From: Aquimonas sp041395245
GTDB lineage: Bacteria > Pseudomonadota > Gammaproteobacteria > Xanthomonadales > Xanthomonadaceae
Assembly: GCA_041395245.1 (NCBI GenBank)
Contig: JAWLAY010000021.1
Coordinates: 1-64,000 of the forward strand
Reading direction: 5' to 3'
DNA length: 64,000 nt
Shown: positions 33,321 to 41,601 of the stretch, in pieces
How the letters are laid out: every line of letters starts with the position of its first letter
Position numbering within the stretch: position 1 is the first letter of the stretch
The notes under the pieces: generated by a model
What the model saw: only the letters and a program-made list of their open reading frames with translations
Database searches by the model: none
What the model was told of the DNA's origin: nothing
Position numbers and translations under genes: made by a program

Positions 33321-33575
33321 TCAATAATATATATAACCATGGTGCGTACCTAGCTCTGCATGATCAATCTCGAACACATCTTCAACATCGAGTCGCAAGA
33401 GGGGACCGCGCTCGGTACTGCGTGGATCTTTTTGAATAAAAAGGAACGCGTCTTCTATGGCGCGCTGCAGATTATCGGCTTGGACCGATTGCGCGGTGTA
33501 AAAGCCCGAGCCGTCTGGTTCAGTAGCGGTAGGCTCGCGATTTATTCCGTGAACAACAACTTTGAAGCAGATCAT
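33321..33575 (-). CDS. Small hypothetical protein
   Basis: 84 residues from ATG 33575 (GGGAG 8 nt upstream). MICFKVVVHGINR, GFYTAQSVQADNLQRAIEDAFLFIQ and EDVFEIDHAEL suggest a compact alpha-beta protein with a central helix; similar short proteins occur as orphans in proteobacteria. No signal peptide. Function unknown. Spaced 81 bp from the upstream island gene and 60 bp from the downstream broken gene, like separate cassettes. Confidence 0.6.
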   Translation of the reverse strand: MICFKVVVHGINREPTATEPDGSGFYTAQSVQADNLQRAIEDAFLFIQKDPRSTERGPLLRLDVEDVFEIDHAELGTHHGYIYY

Positions 33576-33656
33576 CTCATTCGCTCCCGACGTTTGAGGT
33601 CACTCGAAATCGGCAGCTGGCGAAGCAAGCTGTTGTAGTTCGGATGCAGCGAAGCG

Positions 33657-33941
33657 TTAGCTAGCAATTGAAAGAACACGTCCTACACCCTTGATGCCTC
33701 CCTCCCATACCGTGAACTCAGCACCCACAGAGAAGTATTGATGTGCCTCAGGCATGAGCAACTGCACCATCGCCTCAAATGCTTCGCCAGGCGACGGCTC
33801 GCCGGAAAACAACAGGCGAGCAGACCAATGCTCGCCAGCAATACCGAGAACCGTTCGCCACTCACCATGTGGTAATCGACCGGCTCTTCCGCCAGCGTCC
33901 GAGGTGAGAAGGTAAATGTAGGAAATAAACGATGAGTGCAT
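33657..33941 (-). CDS. Small hypothetical protein with EF-Tu-C-like ending
   Basis: 94 residues. ISYIYLLTSDAGGRAGRLPHGEWRTVLGI and FSVGAEFTVWEGGIKGVGRVL form an all-beta pattern; the ending FTVWEGGIKGVGRVL resembles the last strands of EF-Tu domain 3 (FxxREGG...GxV). I recall related small proteins of unknown role in Gram-negatives. The stop codon is embedded in AGCTAACGC, which resembles the start of an attC. No strong ribosome site before ATG 33941. Confidence 0.6.
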   Translation of the reverse strand: MHSSFISYIYLLTSDAGGRAGRLPHGEWRTVLGIAGEHWSARLLFSGEPSPGEAFEAMVQLLMPEAHQYFSVGAEFTVWEGGIKGVGRVLSIAS

Positions 33942-34022
33942 TGCTGTTTAAGGAATGAAAGGGCCTTCCTCACCGCGCACTGGTTACAGCACGCAGTAGT
34001 TCGGAAAGATGGTCCTGCGTGA

Positions 34023-34136
34023 GCGTTGATGCATGATCCCTATCGACACAGTGGGGCGGATCGTGCGAGCGAGCTACACCCGACGCCGGTTATAGCAGAA
34101 TGCTTCGTCAATAGACTTGACGCTGGCTCTGCGGCT
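34023..34136. repeat. 114-bp dispersed repeat, copy B
   Basis: Second copy of the element at 32731-32844. On the minus strand it starts 8 bp after the stop of the lipoprotein gene 34145-34567 and ends 81 bp before the next gene start, the same gene-relative position as copy A. Confidence 0.7.
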
Positions 34137-34144
34137 TTGCTTCC

Positions 34145-34567
34145 TCAAATGATAAGGAATGCTGCAATTTTCTCATCTCGGTGAATTTCTATTCGAATTA
34201 GGCCGCCGCAAACTTCGTACAAAAGTTCAACCATGTCGCCTCGTTCCCTTATGTACGACAAGCGACCTTTCGCCAATAAATCATAGAGGTCGCTCTCTGA
34301 ATTAAGAAACCCGGTACCGAAAACCCTATTGAACTGAAACTCACGTCGAATCGCTCTCTCGTTGAATTGAGCGGCAAGCTTGAGATGCTCTTCGCTGACT
34401 TTACCACCGATCACCGGCTCTTGTTTTACAAGCCCGCATTCGTCATTCTCCTGCCAGACATCAGGTGAACCGGAATTATTGGATTTCACGTGTTGAGCAT
34501 GTGTACAACCAGTCTGCAGAACCACACAGAAAGCCATTCCCAACAGTAAGCTAACCATACGCATCAT
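34145..34567 (-). CDS. Small hypothetical lipoprotein
   Basis: About 140 residues. The N-terminus MMRMVSLLLGMAFCVVLQTGC has a lipobox (LQTGC), so the protein is probably lipid-anchored. The rest is soluble with LKLAAQFNERAIRREFQFNR and LLYEVCGGLIRIEIHRDEK. ATGs at 34579, 34567 and 34564 are possible; AGGGA is best spaced for the later two. It follows the 34595-35116 gene by a short gap and may share its transcript. Function unknown. Confidence 0.6.
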   Translation of the reverse strand: MMRMVSLLLGMAFCVVLQTGCTHAQHVKSNNSGSPDVWQENDECGLVKQEPVIGGKVSEEHLKLAAQFNERAIRREFQFNRVFGTGFLNSESDLYDLLAKGRLSYIRERGDMVELLYEVCGGLIRIEIHRDEKIAAFLII

Positions 34568-34594
34568 ATAATCCCTCATGATTAGTGCGATGCG

Positions 34595-35116
34595 TCAGCC
34601 AACCGAAGGAATTGCCGTTGATGCGACCACGAGCAGAGATTCAAACGTATTTTCGCCTGACATCCGCGGATTTTCGTCGCACAAAGGTGATTGGGGGCAA
34701 CACGCTGGCACATTTCGATAATCAGGTTCCCAGATAACATTGGTTACTCCGGGAATTGAAGGTACAAGTTCGAAAAGATGGGTTCGTAGCTTTTCGATCT
34801 CGCGCGCCGGATCAACACGTTTGAATAGACGTTGAAGCATTGATAGCTCCGCAACCATAACCACCGACCATTCGGTTGTGCTGCCGTCAGTGTTGCGGCA
34901 GCCAAGCCAAAGCGTGAACGGTTTGCGCGACACGATAACCACCCACCCAAAGTCTTCGGGGATAATGCTCTCAACGGGTACGCCTCGCCGATTGAGTTGA
35001 TCGGCAAGCCACTGTGCCAACGCTTTGCCAAAGCACCCGGGATTGGCTTCTTCGTCCTCGCCTGCGATGGGCATGAAGAAGTCAGAGGTAAAAGTGACTT
35101 GGTGACCTGTGCTCAT
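34595..35116 (-). CDS. Hypothetical protein of a recurrent orphan family
   Basis: 173 residues from ATG 35116. GHQVTFTSDFFMPIAGEDEEANPG, CFGKALAQWLADQLNRRGVP, FGWVVIVSRKPFTLWLGC and DGSTTEWSVVMVAE make a soluble alpha-beta protein that I recognise as a type recurring in xanthomonads and other proteobacteria without known function, sometimes near immunity-like genes. An upstream in-frame codon at 35140 lies inside the attC-like site and is less likely. First gene of the island in reading direction. Confidence 0.65.
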   Translation of the reverse strand: MSTGHQVTFTSDFFMPIAGEDEEANPGCFGKALAQWLADQLNRRGVPVESIIPEDFGWVVIVSRKPFTLWLGCRNTDGSTTEWSVVMVAELSMLQRLFKRVDPAREIEKLRTHLFELVPSIPGVTNVIWEPDYRNVPACCPQSPLCDENPRMSGENTFESLLVVASTAIPSVG

Positions 35117-35119
35117 AAC

Positions 35120-35210
35120 GCCCAACACCTCGTTAAACAACCGCAGGTCGACAACCCATAAGGAAACATCGAAACCACTTCCCGCAGTTCACTTGAACGC
35201 ATAGTTGACT
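35120..35210 (-). other. attC-like site at the right end of the small-gene island
   Basis: On the minus strand the site closes with GTTTAAC (35138-35132), a 5-bp spacer and GTTGGGC (35126-35120), the last being a full match to GTTRRRY, 3 bp before the ATG at 35116. At the far end AGTCAAC (35210-35204), a 5-bp spacer and GTTCAAG (35198-35192) mirror this. Overall 91 bp with the box order and spacing of an integron attC; central pairing is limited. Confidence 0.4.
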
Positions 35211-35311
35211 GCCTATCCGATTATGCAGATTAGCTCGAGCAACGAACCCGGCGAATAGTACCAGCGCTCACCAACTCGCATGAACTCTTGCTTCGCGTTG
35301 CGAGAACGCTA

Positions 35312-35491
35312 TCAGACAAACCGCAGCACAATCACAACGCCGACCAACACCCAGAACGCGCCTGCCAACAACCAGCCGTCTGCCCGCAATGTGGGCAGGG
35401 GTATTTGAAAGAAGGGAAACAGCAGCGCGACCATGGCCCAGATCGGTGCGAGTAGCAGGTCGCACACGGCACAGGGTCGAGCATTCGACAT
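35312..35491 (-). CDS. Small two-helix membrane protein
   Basis: 59 residues from ATG 35491, 2 bp after the RNase T stop. Sequence MSNARPCAVCDLLLAPIWAM, then VALLFPFFQI, a short polar turn and WLLAGAFWVLVGVVIVLRFV: two membrane helices with an N-terminal CAVC pair. The frame is open further upstream but only in the shadow of rnt. Not recognised; position suggests cotranscription with rnt. Confidence 0.5.
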   Translation of the reverse strand: MSNARPCAVCDLLLAPIWAMVALLFPFFQIPLPTLRADGWLLAGAFWVLVGVVIVLRFV

Positions 35492-35493
35492 GC

Positions 35494-36165
35494 TCAGTCG
35501 CCGCCTTCTTGATCCAGCAGTTGTTCGTCCACGGCGCCTACGTCCAGCAGCGATAGGTCGCGCCAGCGGTTGACGATGCGGCAGAACAGTTCGGCGGTGC
35601 GTTCGGTGTCGTAGACCGCCGAGTGGGCTTGGGTGCCATCGAAAGCGATACCGGCGGCTTGGGCGGCGCGGCTGAGTACGGTTTGGCCGTAGGCCAGTCC
35701 GGCCAGGGTGGCGGTGTCGAAGCAACTGAAGGGGTGAAACGGATTGCGCTTGTGATTGACGCGCCGAACGGCGGCGTTGAGAAAGCCCAGATCGAAGGCG
35801 GCGTTGTGGCCGACCAGAATGGCGCGCTGGCAGCCGTGGCGGCGGGCGGCGGCGCGGATCGGGGCGAACAGGTGATCCAGCGCAAGGCGCTCATCGAGGG
35901 CACCACGAAACGGGTGGTCGACGTCGATGCCGGTGATTTCCAGTGCGCGCGGGTCGATCTGCGAGCCGGGGAACGGGTTGACGTGGGTGGAGACGACGTC
36001 GCCGGGATAGACGGTGCCGTCGTCCTGCATTTCGATAGGGATGGCGGCGATTTCCAGCAAGGCATGCCGTTCGGCATCGAAGCCGCCGGTTTCGACATCG
36101 ACCACGACCGGCAGAAATCCACGAAAGCGCGCGGCCATGGTCCGCGCTGGAAGGGGGCTACTCAT
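35494..36165 (-). CDS. rnt: RNase T, DnaQ-fold exoribonuclease
   Basis: 223 residues from ATG 36165 (an ATG at 36183 is also in frame). DEDDh exonuclease motifs: VVVDVETGGFD, ILVGHNAAFDLGFLNAAV and AHSAVYDTERTAELF, with KRNPFHPFSCFDTATLAGLAYGQ being typical of RNase T. It trims 3' ends of tRNA and other stable RNAs. Length slightly above the E. coli enzyme. Confidence 0.93.
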   Translation of the reverse strand: MSSPLPARTMAARFRGFLPVVVDVETGGFDAERHALLEIAAIPIEMQDDGTVYPGDVVSTHVNPFPGSQIDPRALEITGIDVDHPFRGALDERLALDHLFAPIRAAARRHGCQRAILVGHNAAFDLGFLNAAVRRVNHKRNPFHPFSCFDTATLAGLAYGQTVLSRAAQAAGIAFDGTQAHSAVYDTERTAELFCRIVNRWRDLSLLDVGAVDEQLLDQEGGD

Positions 36166-36248
36166 GAACACAGGATAGCCCACGCGCTGCGCGAGCGTTG
36201 TCGGCGATAGCGTGCTTTGCCAGACTGCGCGCTCTCTGGAGGTCTGCC

Positions 36249-36755
36249 ATGTCCATGTTGTATCGCCTCGGTCTACGTCTGATCACGTTGGTGTGTGTGG
36301 TTTCGCTGGCGGCCTGCGCCACGGCCCCCGAGTTTCGGCATGCGCCGACGGGCATGAATCCGTCGCCGCGTTATGCCTTGCAGTTGATCGATCAGCACCC
36401 GAACGTGCTTTGGGGCGGCATGATTCTGGATATCCGCCACTTTGAGCGTTACACCGAACTCGAAATGCTGGCGTTTCCGCTCGACAGTGGGCTGCGTCCT
36501 GTGCCGCGCGCGCGTGATGCGGGGCGGTTTGTGGCGCTGCGCGCAGGGCATCTGGACCCGCTGGAGTTTTCGGTGGGACGCTTTCTGACCATTGCGGGTC
36601 GAGTCACCGGTGATCGCGAGCTGGACGTGCGCGGCGAGCGTGAGCGGGTCGCCGAGCTGGATGCGATGGAGATCCAGGTATGGCCGGAAGACTGGAATCT
36701 GCAGCCGCCTCCGCGCGTACACGTCGGCATCGGCATCAGTGGCGGTATCCACTGA
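36249..36755 (+). CDS. slp: Slp-family outer membrane lipoprotein
   Basis: 168 residues from ATG 36249, with GGAGG 6 nt upstream. Lipobox SLAAC. The Slp pattern is seen in NVLWGGMILDIRHFERYTELEMLAFPL and SVGRFLTIAGRVTG. Slp proteins are starvation- or stationary-phase lipoproteins of the outer membrane with no defined activity. Divergent from rnt, convergent with kdsB with a 15-bp gap. Confidence 0.85.
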   Translation: MSMLYRLGLRLITLVCVVSLAACATAPEFRHAPTGMNPSPRYALQLIDQHPNVLWGGMILDIRHFERYTELEMLAFPLDSGLRPVPRARDAGRFVALRAGHLDPLEFSVGRFLTIAGRVTGDRELDVRGERERVAELDAMEIQVWPEDWNLQPPPRVHVGIGISGGIH

Positions 36756-36770
36756 CGCCTGCGTTGTTGC

Positions 36771-37535
36771 TCAGCGCGAGGCGAGAACCGCTTCGACACG
36801 TCGCAAATCGGCCTCGGTGTCCACGCCTGCGGGAAACGGCTCGGGCGTCTGCCGCACCGCAATCCGCCATCCGGCTTCCAGCACGCGCAGTTGTTCCAGG
36901 CTTTCAATCTGCTCCAGTCGACCCGGCGGCATGGCGGCGAAGGTTTTCAGGTCGCCCGCGCGATAGGCGTACAAACCGATATGCCGAAGCCAGTGCGGAC
37001 CCGGCACCTGCAAGCGGTTCTGCGCAAAGGCATCGCGCGCCCAGGGCAGCGGTGCGCGACTGAAATACAGCGCATCGCCCTGCGCATTGCAGACCACCTT
37101 GACGGCATTCGGATCAAAGATCTCGTCGCTGTGGGTGATCGGTTGCGCCAGGGTGGCGAGCTGCGCGCCGCTTTGCTCCAGGGTCGCCGCCACGGCACGC
37201 AGCGCGCTTGGCGGTGCGAGTGGCTCGTCGCCCTGCAGATTCACCACGATGCAGTCATCCGGCCAGCCCAGGCGCTCGGCGGTTTCGGCCAGGCGGTCGG
37301 TGCCGGAAACATGCTGGTCCGAGGTCATGCACACACTCAGGCCGAGCGCGGTGACGGCGGCGGCAATCCGTTCGTCATCGGTGGCGACCACGACGGCACG
37401 CGCACCGGCTTCCTGCGCGCGTCGTGCCACGTGCACGATCATCGGCTCGCCCGCGATCAAGCGCAGTGGTTTTCCCGGTAGTCGCGTTGATCCAAAACGC
37501 GCGGGAATGGCGACCACAAACTCAGTCGGGGGCAT
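36771..37535 (-). CDS. kdsB: KdsB, CMP-Kdo synthetase
   Basis: 254 residues. Start FVVAIPARFGSTRLPGKPLR, DDERIAAAV, VNLQGDEPLAPPSALR and HIGLYAYRAGDL are standard. It activates Kdo with CTP for lipopolysaccharide inner core synthesis. Start overlaps the lpxK end by 14 bp; last gene of the exbB-exbD-msbA-lpxK-kdsB operon. Confidence 0.96.
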   Translation of the reverse strand: MPPTEFVVAIPARFGSTRLPGKPLRLIAGEPMIVHVARRAQEAGARAVVVATDDERIAAAVTALGLSVCMTSDQHVSGTDRLAETAERLGWPDDCIVVNLQGDEPLAPPSALRAVAATLEQSGAQLATLAQPITHSDEIFDPNAVKVVCNAQGDALYFSRAPLPWARDAFAQNRLQVPGPHWLRHIGLYAYRAGDLKTFAAMPPGRLEQIESLEQLRVLEAGWRIAVRQTPEPFPAGVDTEADLRRVEAVLASR

Positions 37536-38535
37536 GGTTCAGGCTCCTCAGGCGTTGATCGAGTTGATCGACGAAGTGGGCAGGCAGTTCGGCATCCACC
37601 GGTACGGCATACCAGTGCGCTTGCGCAAATGCGGTGCACTTGACCGCATCCTTCTCGGTCATCCACACCGGCAGATCGTCCGCAAACGCGAGGTCGTCGG
37701 GTCGATACACATGATGATCGGCAAACGGGTGCGCGATGATCTCGATGCCCAGGCGGTGCAGACTGGCGAAGTAGCGTGACGGGTCGCCGATGCCCGCCAC
37801 GGCATGCACGCGCTGACGCGCAAAGGCCATACGTCGCTGCGGGTCCAGCAAGGCGCGCGGCTCGCCGAGTCGCAGCGTCATGGCGACCTCGCCGTCCTGC
37901 GCGTCGCCGCCATTGCAGAGCCGCCAATCGACCTCGCGAAGACGCGTCAGCGACTCCCGCAAGGGACCGGCAGGCAGCAACAACTGGTTGCCGAATCGCC
38001 GTTGTCCGTCGATTACCAGCAGCTCGATGTCACGGGCCAGCGCGAGATGCTGCAATCCGTCGTCGGCAATCAGTACGTCGACGTCGGAAGACGCCTGCAA
38101 GAGTTGCGCGGCCTCGTGGCGACGACGCGCCACGGCGAGCGGCGCTGCGCTGCGCTCGGCGATCAGTTTGGGCTCGTCACCACACACCGACGCGGGCGTA
38201 TCTGCCTGCACGCGCAGGGGTCCGCGAGCGCTACCACCGTAGCCGCGCGAGATCACGCCCGGTCGCCAGCCGCGCTGTCGCAGCGCGTCGATCAGCGCCA
38301 GCGTGAGCGGCGTTTTGCCAGCACCTCCCACTGTGAGGTTGCCCACCACGATCACCGGCAGCGTTACCCGGTGCCGACGCATCCAGCCGACACGATAGAG
38401 TTCGGACCGCAGCCGCATCAGCACGCCATACAACGCCGACAACGCGCGCAGCACGCCATGCGGACGGCGCGAAGGGTCATACCACAGCGCATTCAAATCG
38501 CGTGCCCAGCGCGCCTTGAGATCAGCCAGCTCCAT
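37522..38535 (-). CDS. lpxK: LpxK, tetraacyldisaccharide 4'-kinase
   Basis: 337 residues from ATG 38535 (a GTG one codon earlier is possible). The phosphate-binding loop GNLTVGGAGKTPLT follows an N-terminal membrane-associated helix; DVLIADDGLQHLALARDIEL is the conserved DDGxQH motif. It phosphorylates the lipid A precursor at the inner membrane. Overlaps msbA and kdsB. Confidence 0.96.
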   Translation of the reverse strand: MELADLKARWARDLNALWYDPSRRPHGVLRALSALYGVLMRLRSELYRVGWMRRHRVTLPVIVVGNLTVGGAGKTPLTLALIDALRQRGWRPGVISRGYGGSARGPLRVQADTPASVCGDEPKLIAERSAAPLAVARRRHEAAQLLQASSDVDVLIADDGLQHLALARDIELLVIDGQRRFGNQLLLPAGPLRESLTRLREVDWRLCNGGDAQDGEVAMTLRLGEPRALLDPQRRMAFARQRVHAVAGIGDPSRYFASLHRLGIEIIAHPFADHHVYRPDDLAFADDLPVWMTEKDAVKCTAFAQAHWYAVPVDAELPAHFVDQLDQRLRSLNHAPD

Positions 38536-40324
38536 CACTCGATCCGGCGTGCGCTAGGACGGGTGTCGACTGCTCGCGGAATTGCAGTCGATACAGCGCC
38601 GCATACGCGCCCTGCGCCTGCAGCAATTCCGCGTGGGTGCCGATTTCCAGCACACTGCCGCCATCCATGACCACGATCTGGTCGGCATGCTCGATGGTCG
38701 ACAGGCGATGCGCGATGACCAGCGTGGTGCGGTCCTGCATCAGGCGTGACAAGGCGTCCTGAATCAGCCGCTCGGATTCGCTGTCGAGTGCGCTGGTCGC
38801 CTCGTCGAGAATCAGCAGCGGCGCGTTCTTCAGCAGTGCGCGCGCAATCGCGATGCGCTGGCGTTGCCCGCCCGACAGCAGTGCCCCGCCCTCGCCGACC
38901 GGACTGTCCAATCCTTGCGGAAGGCGTTCGATGAATTCCCAGGCGTTGGCTGCCTTGGCGGCCTCGATGACCGCCTCGCGTGTCACCGCGTGCAGACTGC
39001 CGAAGGCGATGTTGTCGGCAATGCTGCCCGCGAACAACACCACGCGCTGGCTGACCAGGGCGATCTGCGCCCGCAAGTCGGCCAGGCGATAGTCCTGCAA
39101 GGGCACGCCATCGAGCGTGATTTCGCCGGCGCTGGGTTCGTAGAAGCGTGGCAGCAGGGAAACCAGACTGCTCTTGCCGCTGCCGGAACGTCCGACCAGT
39201 GCCGTCACCGTGCCCGGTGCACAGTGCAGCGAGATATCGCGCAGCGCGAACTGTTCGCCTTGCGCGTAACGCAGGCTCACCGACCGCAACAGCAAATCGG
39301 CGCGCGTGGTTTGCAGCGGCACTTGTCCGGCGTCGACTTCCGCCGGGGTATCCAGAACCGCAAACAAATCATCGGCGGCAGCGATGCCCCGCTGCATCAT
39401 GGCCTGTACCGTGGTCAGACGTTTCAGCGAGGGCAGCATCACCAGCATCGCGCCGATCAGCGACATGAAGGTGCCACTGGTCATCGATTCCAGCAGGTCA
39501 GGACGGGTCGCGCGCCAGACGATGGCCGCCAGCGCCGAGGCCGCCACCACCTGAATCAGCGCCGTGCTGAGCCCCGAGGTCACGGCCACGGTGAGATTGA
39601 GCCGCAGGTTGCGCTCGACGGCATCGCGAAAACGCGCGGTTTCGCGCGCCTGTCCGGCATAGATGCGGACTTCGCGATGACCATCGACGGCCTCTTCAAC
39701 CATGCCGGTCACTTCGCCGACCGCCGACTGGATTCGCCGGTTGTAGCGACGGAAACGCCGACCCACCACCGACCAGACCAGACCGGTCAAGGGCATCATG
39801 ATGAACAGGTACAGCGTCAGGCTGGCGCTCTGATAAACCATCACACCGATCATCACCAGCACCATCAGACTGTCGAGCACCGCGACCTTGAGCGCATCCG
39901 CCACCGCCTGAGCCACTTGTTCGGCGCTGTAGGTTATGCGCGCAATGATCTGCCCGGAGGGCTCACGATCGAACCAGCTTGCGGGCAATTCCTGATAGCG
40001 CTGGAACACCGCGTTGCGCAGGTCGCGCACCACGCTGCGCCCGACCCGCGCCATACCGTAGTCGGTGGCAAAACTGGCGACGCCACGCAGCAGGAACAAG
40101 CCGACCAGAAACACCGGAAGCCAGCGGATCGCAAACGGATCGCGCGCGTCGAACAGGTCGTCCAGCATCGGCTGCAAGGACCAGGTAAAGGCACCCGAGG
40201 CCAGCGCGTCGAACAGCATGCCGAGCAAAGCCAGCGCGGTGAACATCGCATAGGGCCGCGCATAGCCGAGCAGGCGTCGGTAGGTCGCCCAGGCTGAAGC
40301 GGGGGCCGCCGCGCTGTCAGTCAC
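38522..40324 (-). CDS. msbA: MsbA, lipid A export ABC transporter
   Basis: 600 residues from GTG 40324, overlapping the exbD stop by 8 bp; a longer frame to 40405 lies within exbD. Six membrane helices are followed by an ATPase domain with Walker A GRSGSGKSS, signature LSGGQRQR and Walker B LLILDEATSALDSESE. It flips lipid A-core across the inner membrane. Operon position between exbD and lpxK is typical of xanthomonads. Confidence 0.95.
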   Translation of the reverse strand: MTDSAAAPASAWATYRRLLGYARPYAMFTALALLGMLFDALASGAFTWSLQPMLDDLFDARDPFAIRWLPVFLVGLFLLRGVASFATDYGMARVGRSVVRDLRNAVFQRYQELPASWFDREPSGQIIARITYSAEQVAQAVADALKVAVLDSLMVLVMIGVMVYQSASLTLYLFIMMPLTGLVWSVVGRRFRRYNRRIQSAVGEVTGMVEEAVDGHREVRIYAGQARETARFRDAVERNLRLNLTVAVTSGLSTALIQVVAASALAAIVWRATRPDLLESMTSGTFMSLIGAMLVMLPSLKRLTTVQAMMQRGIAAADDLFAVLDTPAEVDAGQVPLQTTRADLLLRSVSLRYAQGEQFALRDISLHCAPGTVTALVGRSGSGKSSLVSLLPRFYEPSAGEITLDGVPLQDYRLADLRAQIALVSQRVVLFAGSIADNIAFGSLHAVTREAVIEAAKAANAWEFIERLPQGLDSPVGEGGALLSGGQRQRIAIARALLKNAPLLILDEATSALDSESERLIQDALSRLMQDRTTLVIAHRLSTIEHADQIVVMDGGSVLEIGTHAELLQAQGAYAALYRLQFREQSTPVLAHAGSSDGAG

Positions 40325-40763
40325 GCCCCGCCTCGGTGGAAGGCGTCGACTCATCCGATACCGTGGCAATCGAGAGCTTGCTGAAACCCAGGCCGCCCAG
40401 AGCATCCATCGCGGTCACCACGGCCTGATGCGGCGTGCGTCCATCGGCCCGAAGAATCACGCTGCGCTCGCGATCCTCCCCGGCAATCTGTTCGATGGCC
40501 GCCTTCAAGGATTCGACATCGCGTTGCAGCACTTCATTGCCCGCGATGAAGTAGCGGCCTTCGGCATTGATCTGGATTTGCAGCGGTTCGCCAACCGGAA
40601 TGGTCTCCGACGGCGCGGCCTTGGGCAGCACGATGTTCAACGCGGAGCGATCATCGAACGTGGTGGTGACCACAAAAAAGATGATCAGGCAGAATACGAC
40701 ATCAATCAGCGAGGTCAGATTGAGTTCGGGCTCCTCCGCTGCGCGGTGGGTGCTGAACTTCAT
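40317..40763 (-). CDS. exbD: ExbD/TolR-family biopolymer transport protein
   Basis: 148 residues. Single N-terminal membrane helix with the conserved Asp in LTSLIDVVFCLIIFFVV, then a periplasmic domain (EPLQIQINAEGRYFIAG, SVILRADGRTPHQAVVTAMDAL). Works with ExbB to transmit proton-motive force to TonB-type systems. ATGA overlap with exbB. Confidence 0.92.
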   Translation of the reverse strand: MKFSTHRAAEEPELNLTSLIDVVFCLIIFFVVTTTFDDRSALNIVLPKAAPSETIPVGEPLQIQINAEGRYFIAGNEVLQRDVESLKAAIEQIAGEDRERSVILRADGRTPHQAVVTAMDALGGLGFSKLSIATVSDESTPSTEAGRD

Positions 40764-41416
40764 CCTGCGCTCCGCGGTGCGCGAGTCGGCGCAGGACGCT
40801 TCAGCGGTGTGCCCGCTTCGCTATCCAGTGCGTCCAGCAGGGCCATGACCTGCTTTTCCATCTCGATGACATAGCCAGCGACACGGCCGCGGAAATAGCG
40901 ATAGAACATCAAGGCCGGAATCGCCACACATAACCCGGCCGCGGTCGTGATCAGGGCTTCCCCGATACCGCCAGCCAACTGATTGGCATCGCCAACGCCG
41001 TGGGTCAGGATGCCAAGGAACATGCGGATCATGCCGAACACCGTGCCCAGCAAACCCAGCAAGGGCGAGACTGCTGCGATGGTCCCCAGGGTGTTGAGGA
41101 AGCGTTCCAACTGATGCATGACGTGTCGGCCCACGTCCTCGACGCGTTCCTTGATGATTTCGCGCGGCCGATGTCGCACGTCCAGCGCGGCGGCCAGAAT
41201 CTCACCCAAGGGCGAGTTGATGCGCAACTGCTGGATATGGGCGGGATCAAGCCGGGCGTTGGTGGCCCAGGCGCGCACTTCATCGCCCAGGTTGTCGGGC
41301 AGCACGGTTTGTCGGCGCAGGCTCCAGAAACGCTCCAGCACAATGGCAATCGCCATCGCCGAACAGGCCAGAATCGGCCACATCACCCAACCACCTGCGA
41401 TCAACAACTCCAGCAC
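40760..41416 (-). CDS. exbB: ExbB/TolQ-family proton channel protein
   Basis: 218 residues from GTG 41416, chosen for AAGGAG 7 nt upstream; the open frame continues to 41458 without a site. Three membrane helices, LGTIAAVSPLLGLLGTVFGMIRMF and IGEALITTAAGLCVAIPALMFYRYF, are the conserved MotA/TolQ/ExbB elements. First gene of the lipid A export operon. In xanthomonads comEC often precedes it; here nadD is the upstream neighbour, 185 bp away, with nothing recognisable between. Confidence 0.92.
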   Translation of the reverse strand: MLELLIAGGWVMWPILACSAMAIAIVLERFWSLRRQTVLPDNLGDEVRAWATNARLDPAHIQQLRINSPLGEILAAALDVRHRPREIIKERVEDVGRHVMHQLERFLNTLGTIAAVSPLLGLLGTVFGMIRMFLGILTHGVGDANQLAGGIGEALITTAAGLCVAIPALMFYRYFRGRVAGYVIEMEKQVMALLDALDSEAGTPLKRPAPTRAPRSAG

Positions 41417-41601
41417 GCCCGATCTCCTTTCGCCCGTGTGCCTGTCTGCGAGCGCCACCCGTGGCTATCCGCCCGACAAGGCCGAGCGCGAAGTCTATCA
41501 GGCTGTCGGGAAGATGCTTTCGCAGACTTGTTCATGACCGTGACACCGCGCCGGCGCAAGCATCGACGACGCGCCGGAGCCCGGCGACGCATCGAGCTCG
41601 C

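Noticed and set aside
32981..33439. Plus-strand open frame of about 150 codons in the island
   Set aside because: No family resemblance, overlaps minus-strand frames with better protein character, and contains no plausible ribosome site.
35538..36122. Long alternative frame on the minus strand over rnt
   Set aside because: Ser/Pro/Arg-rich shadow of RNase T, whose DEDDh motifs fix the true frame.
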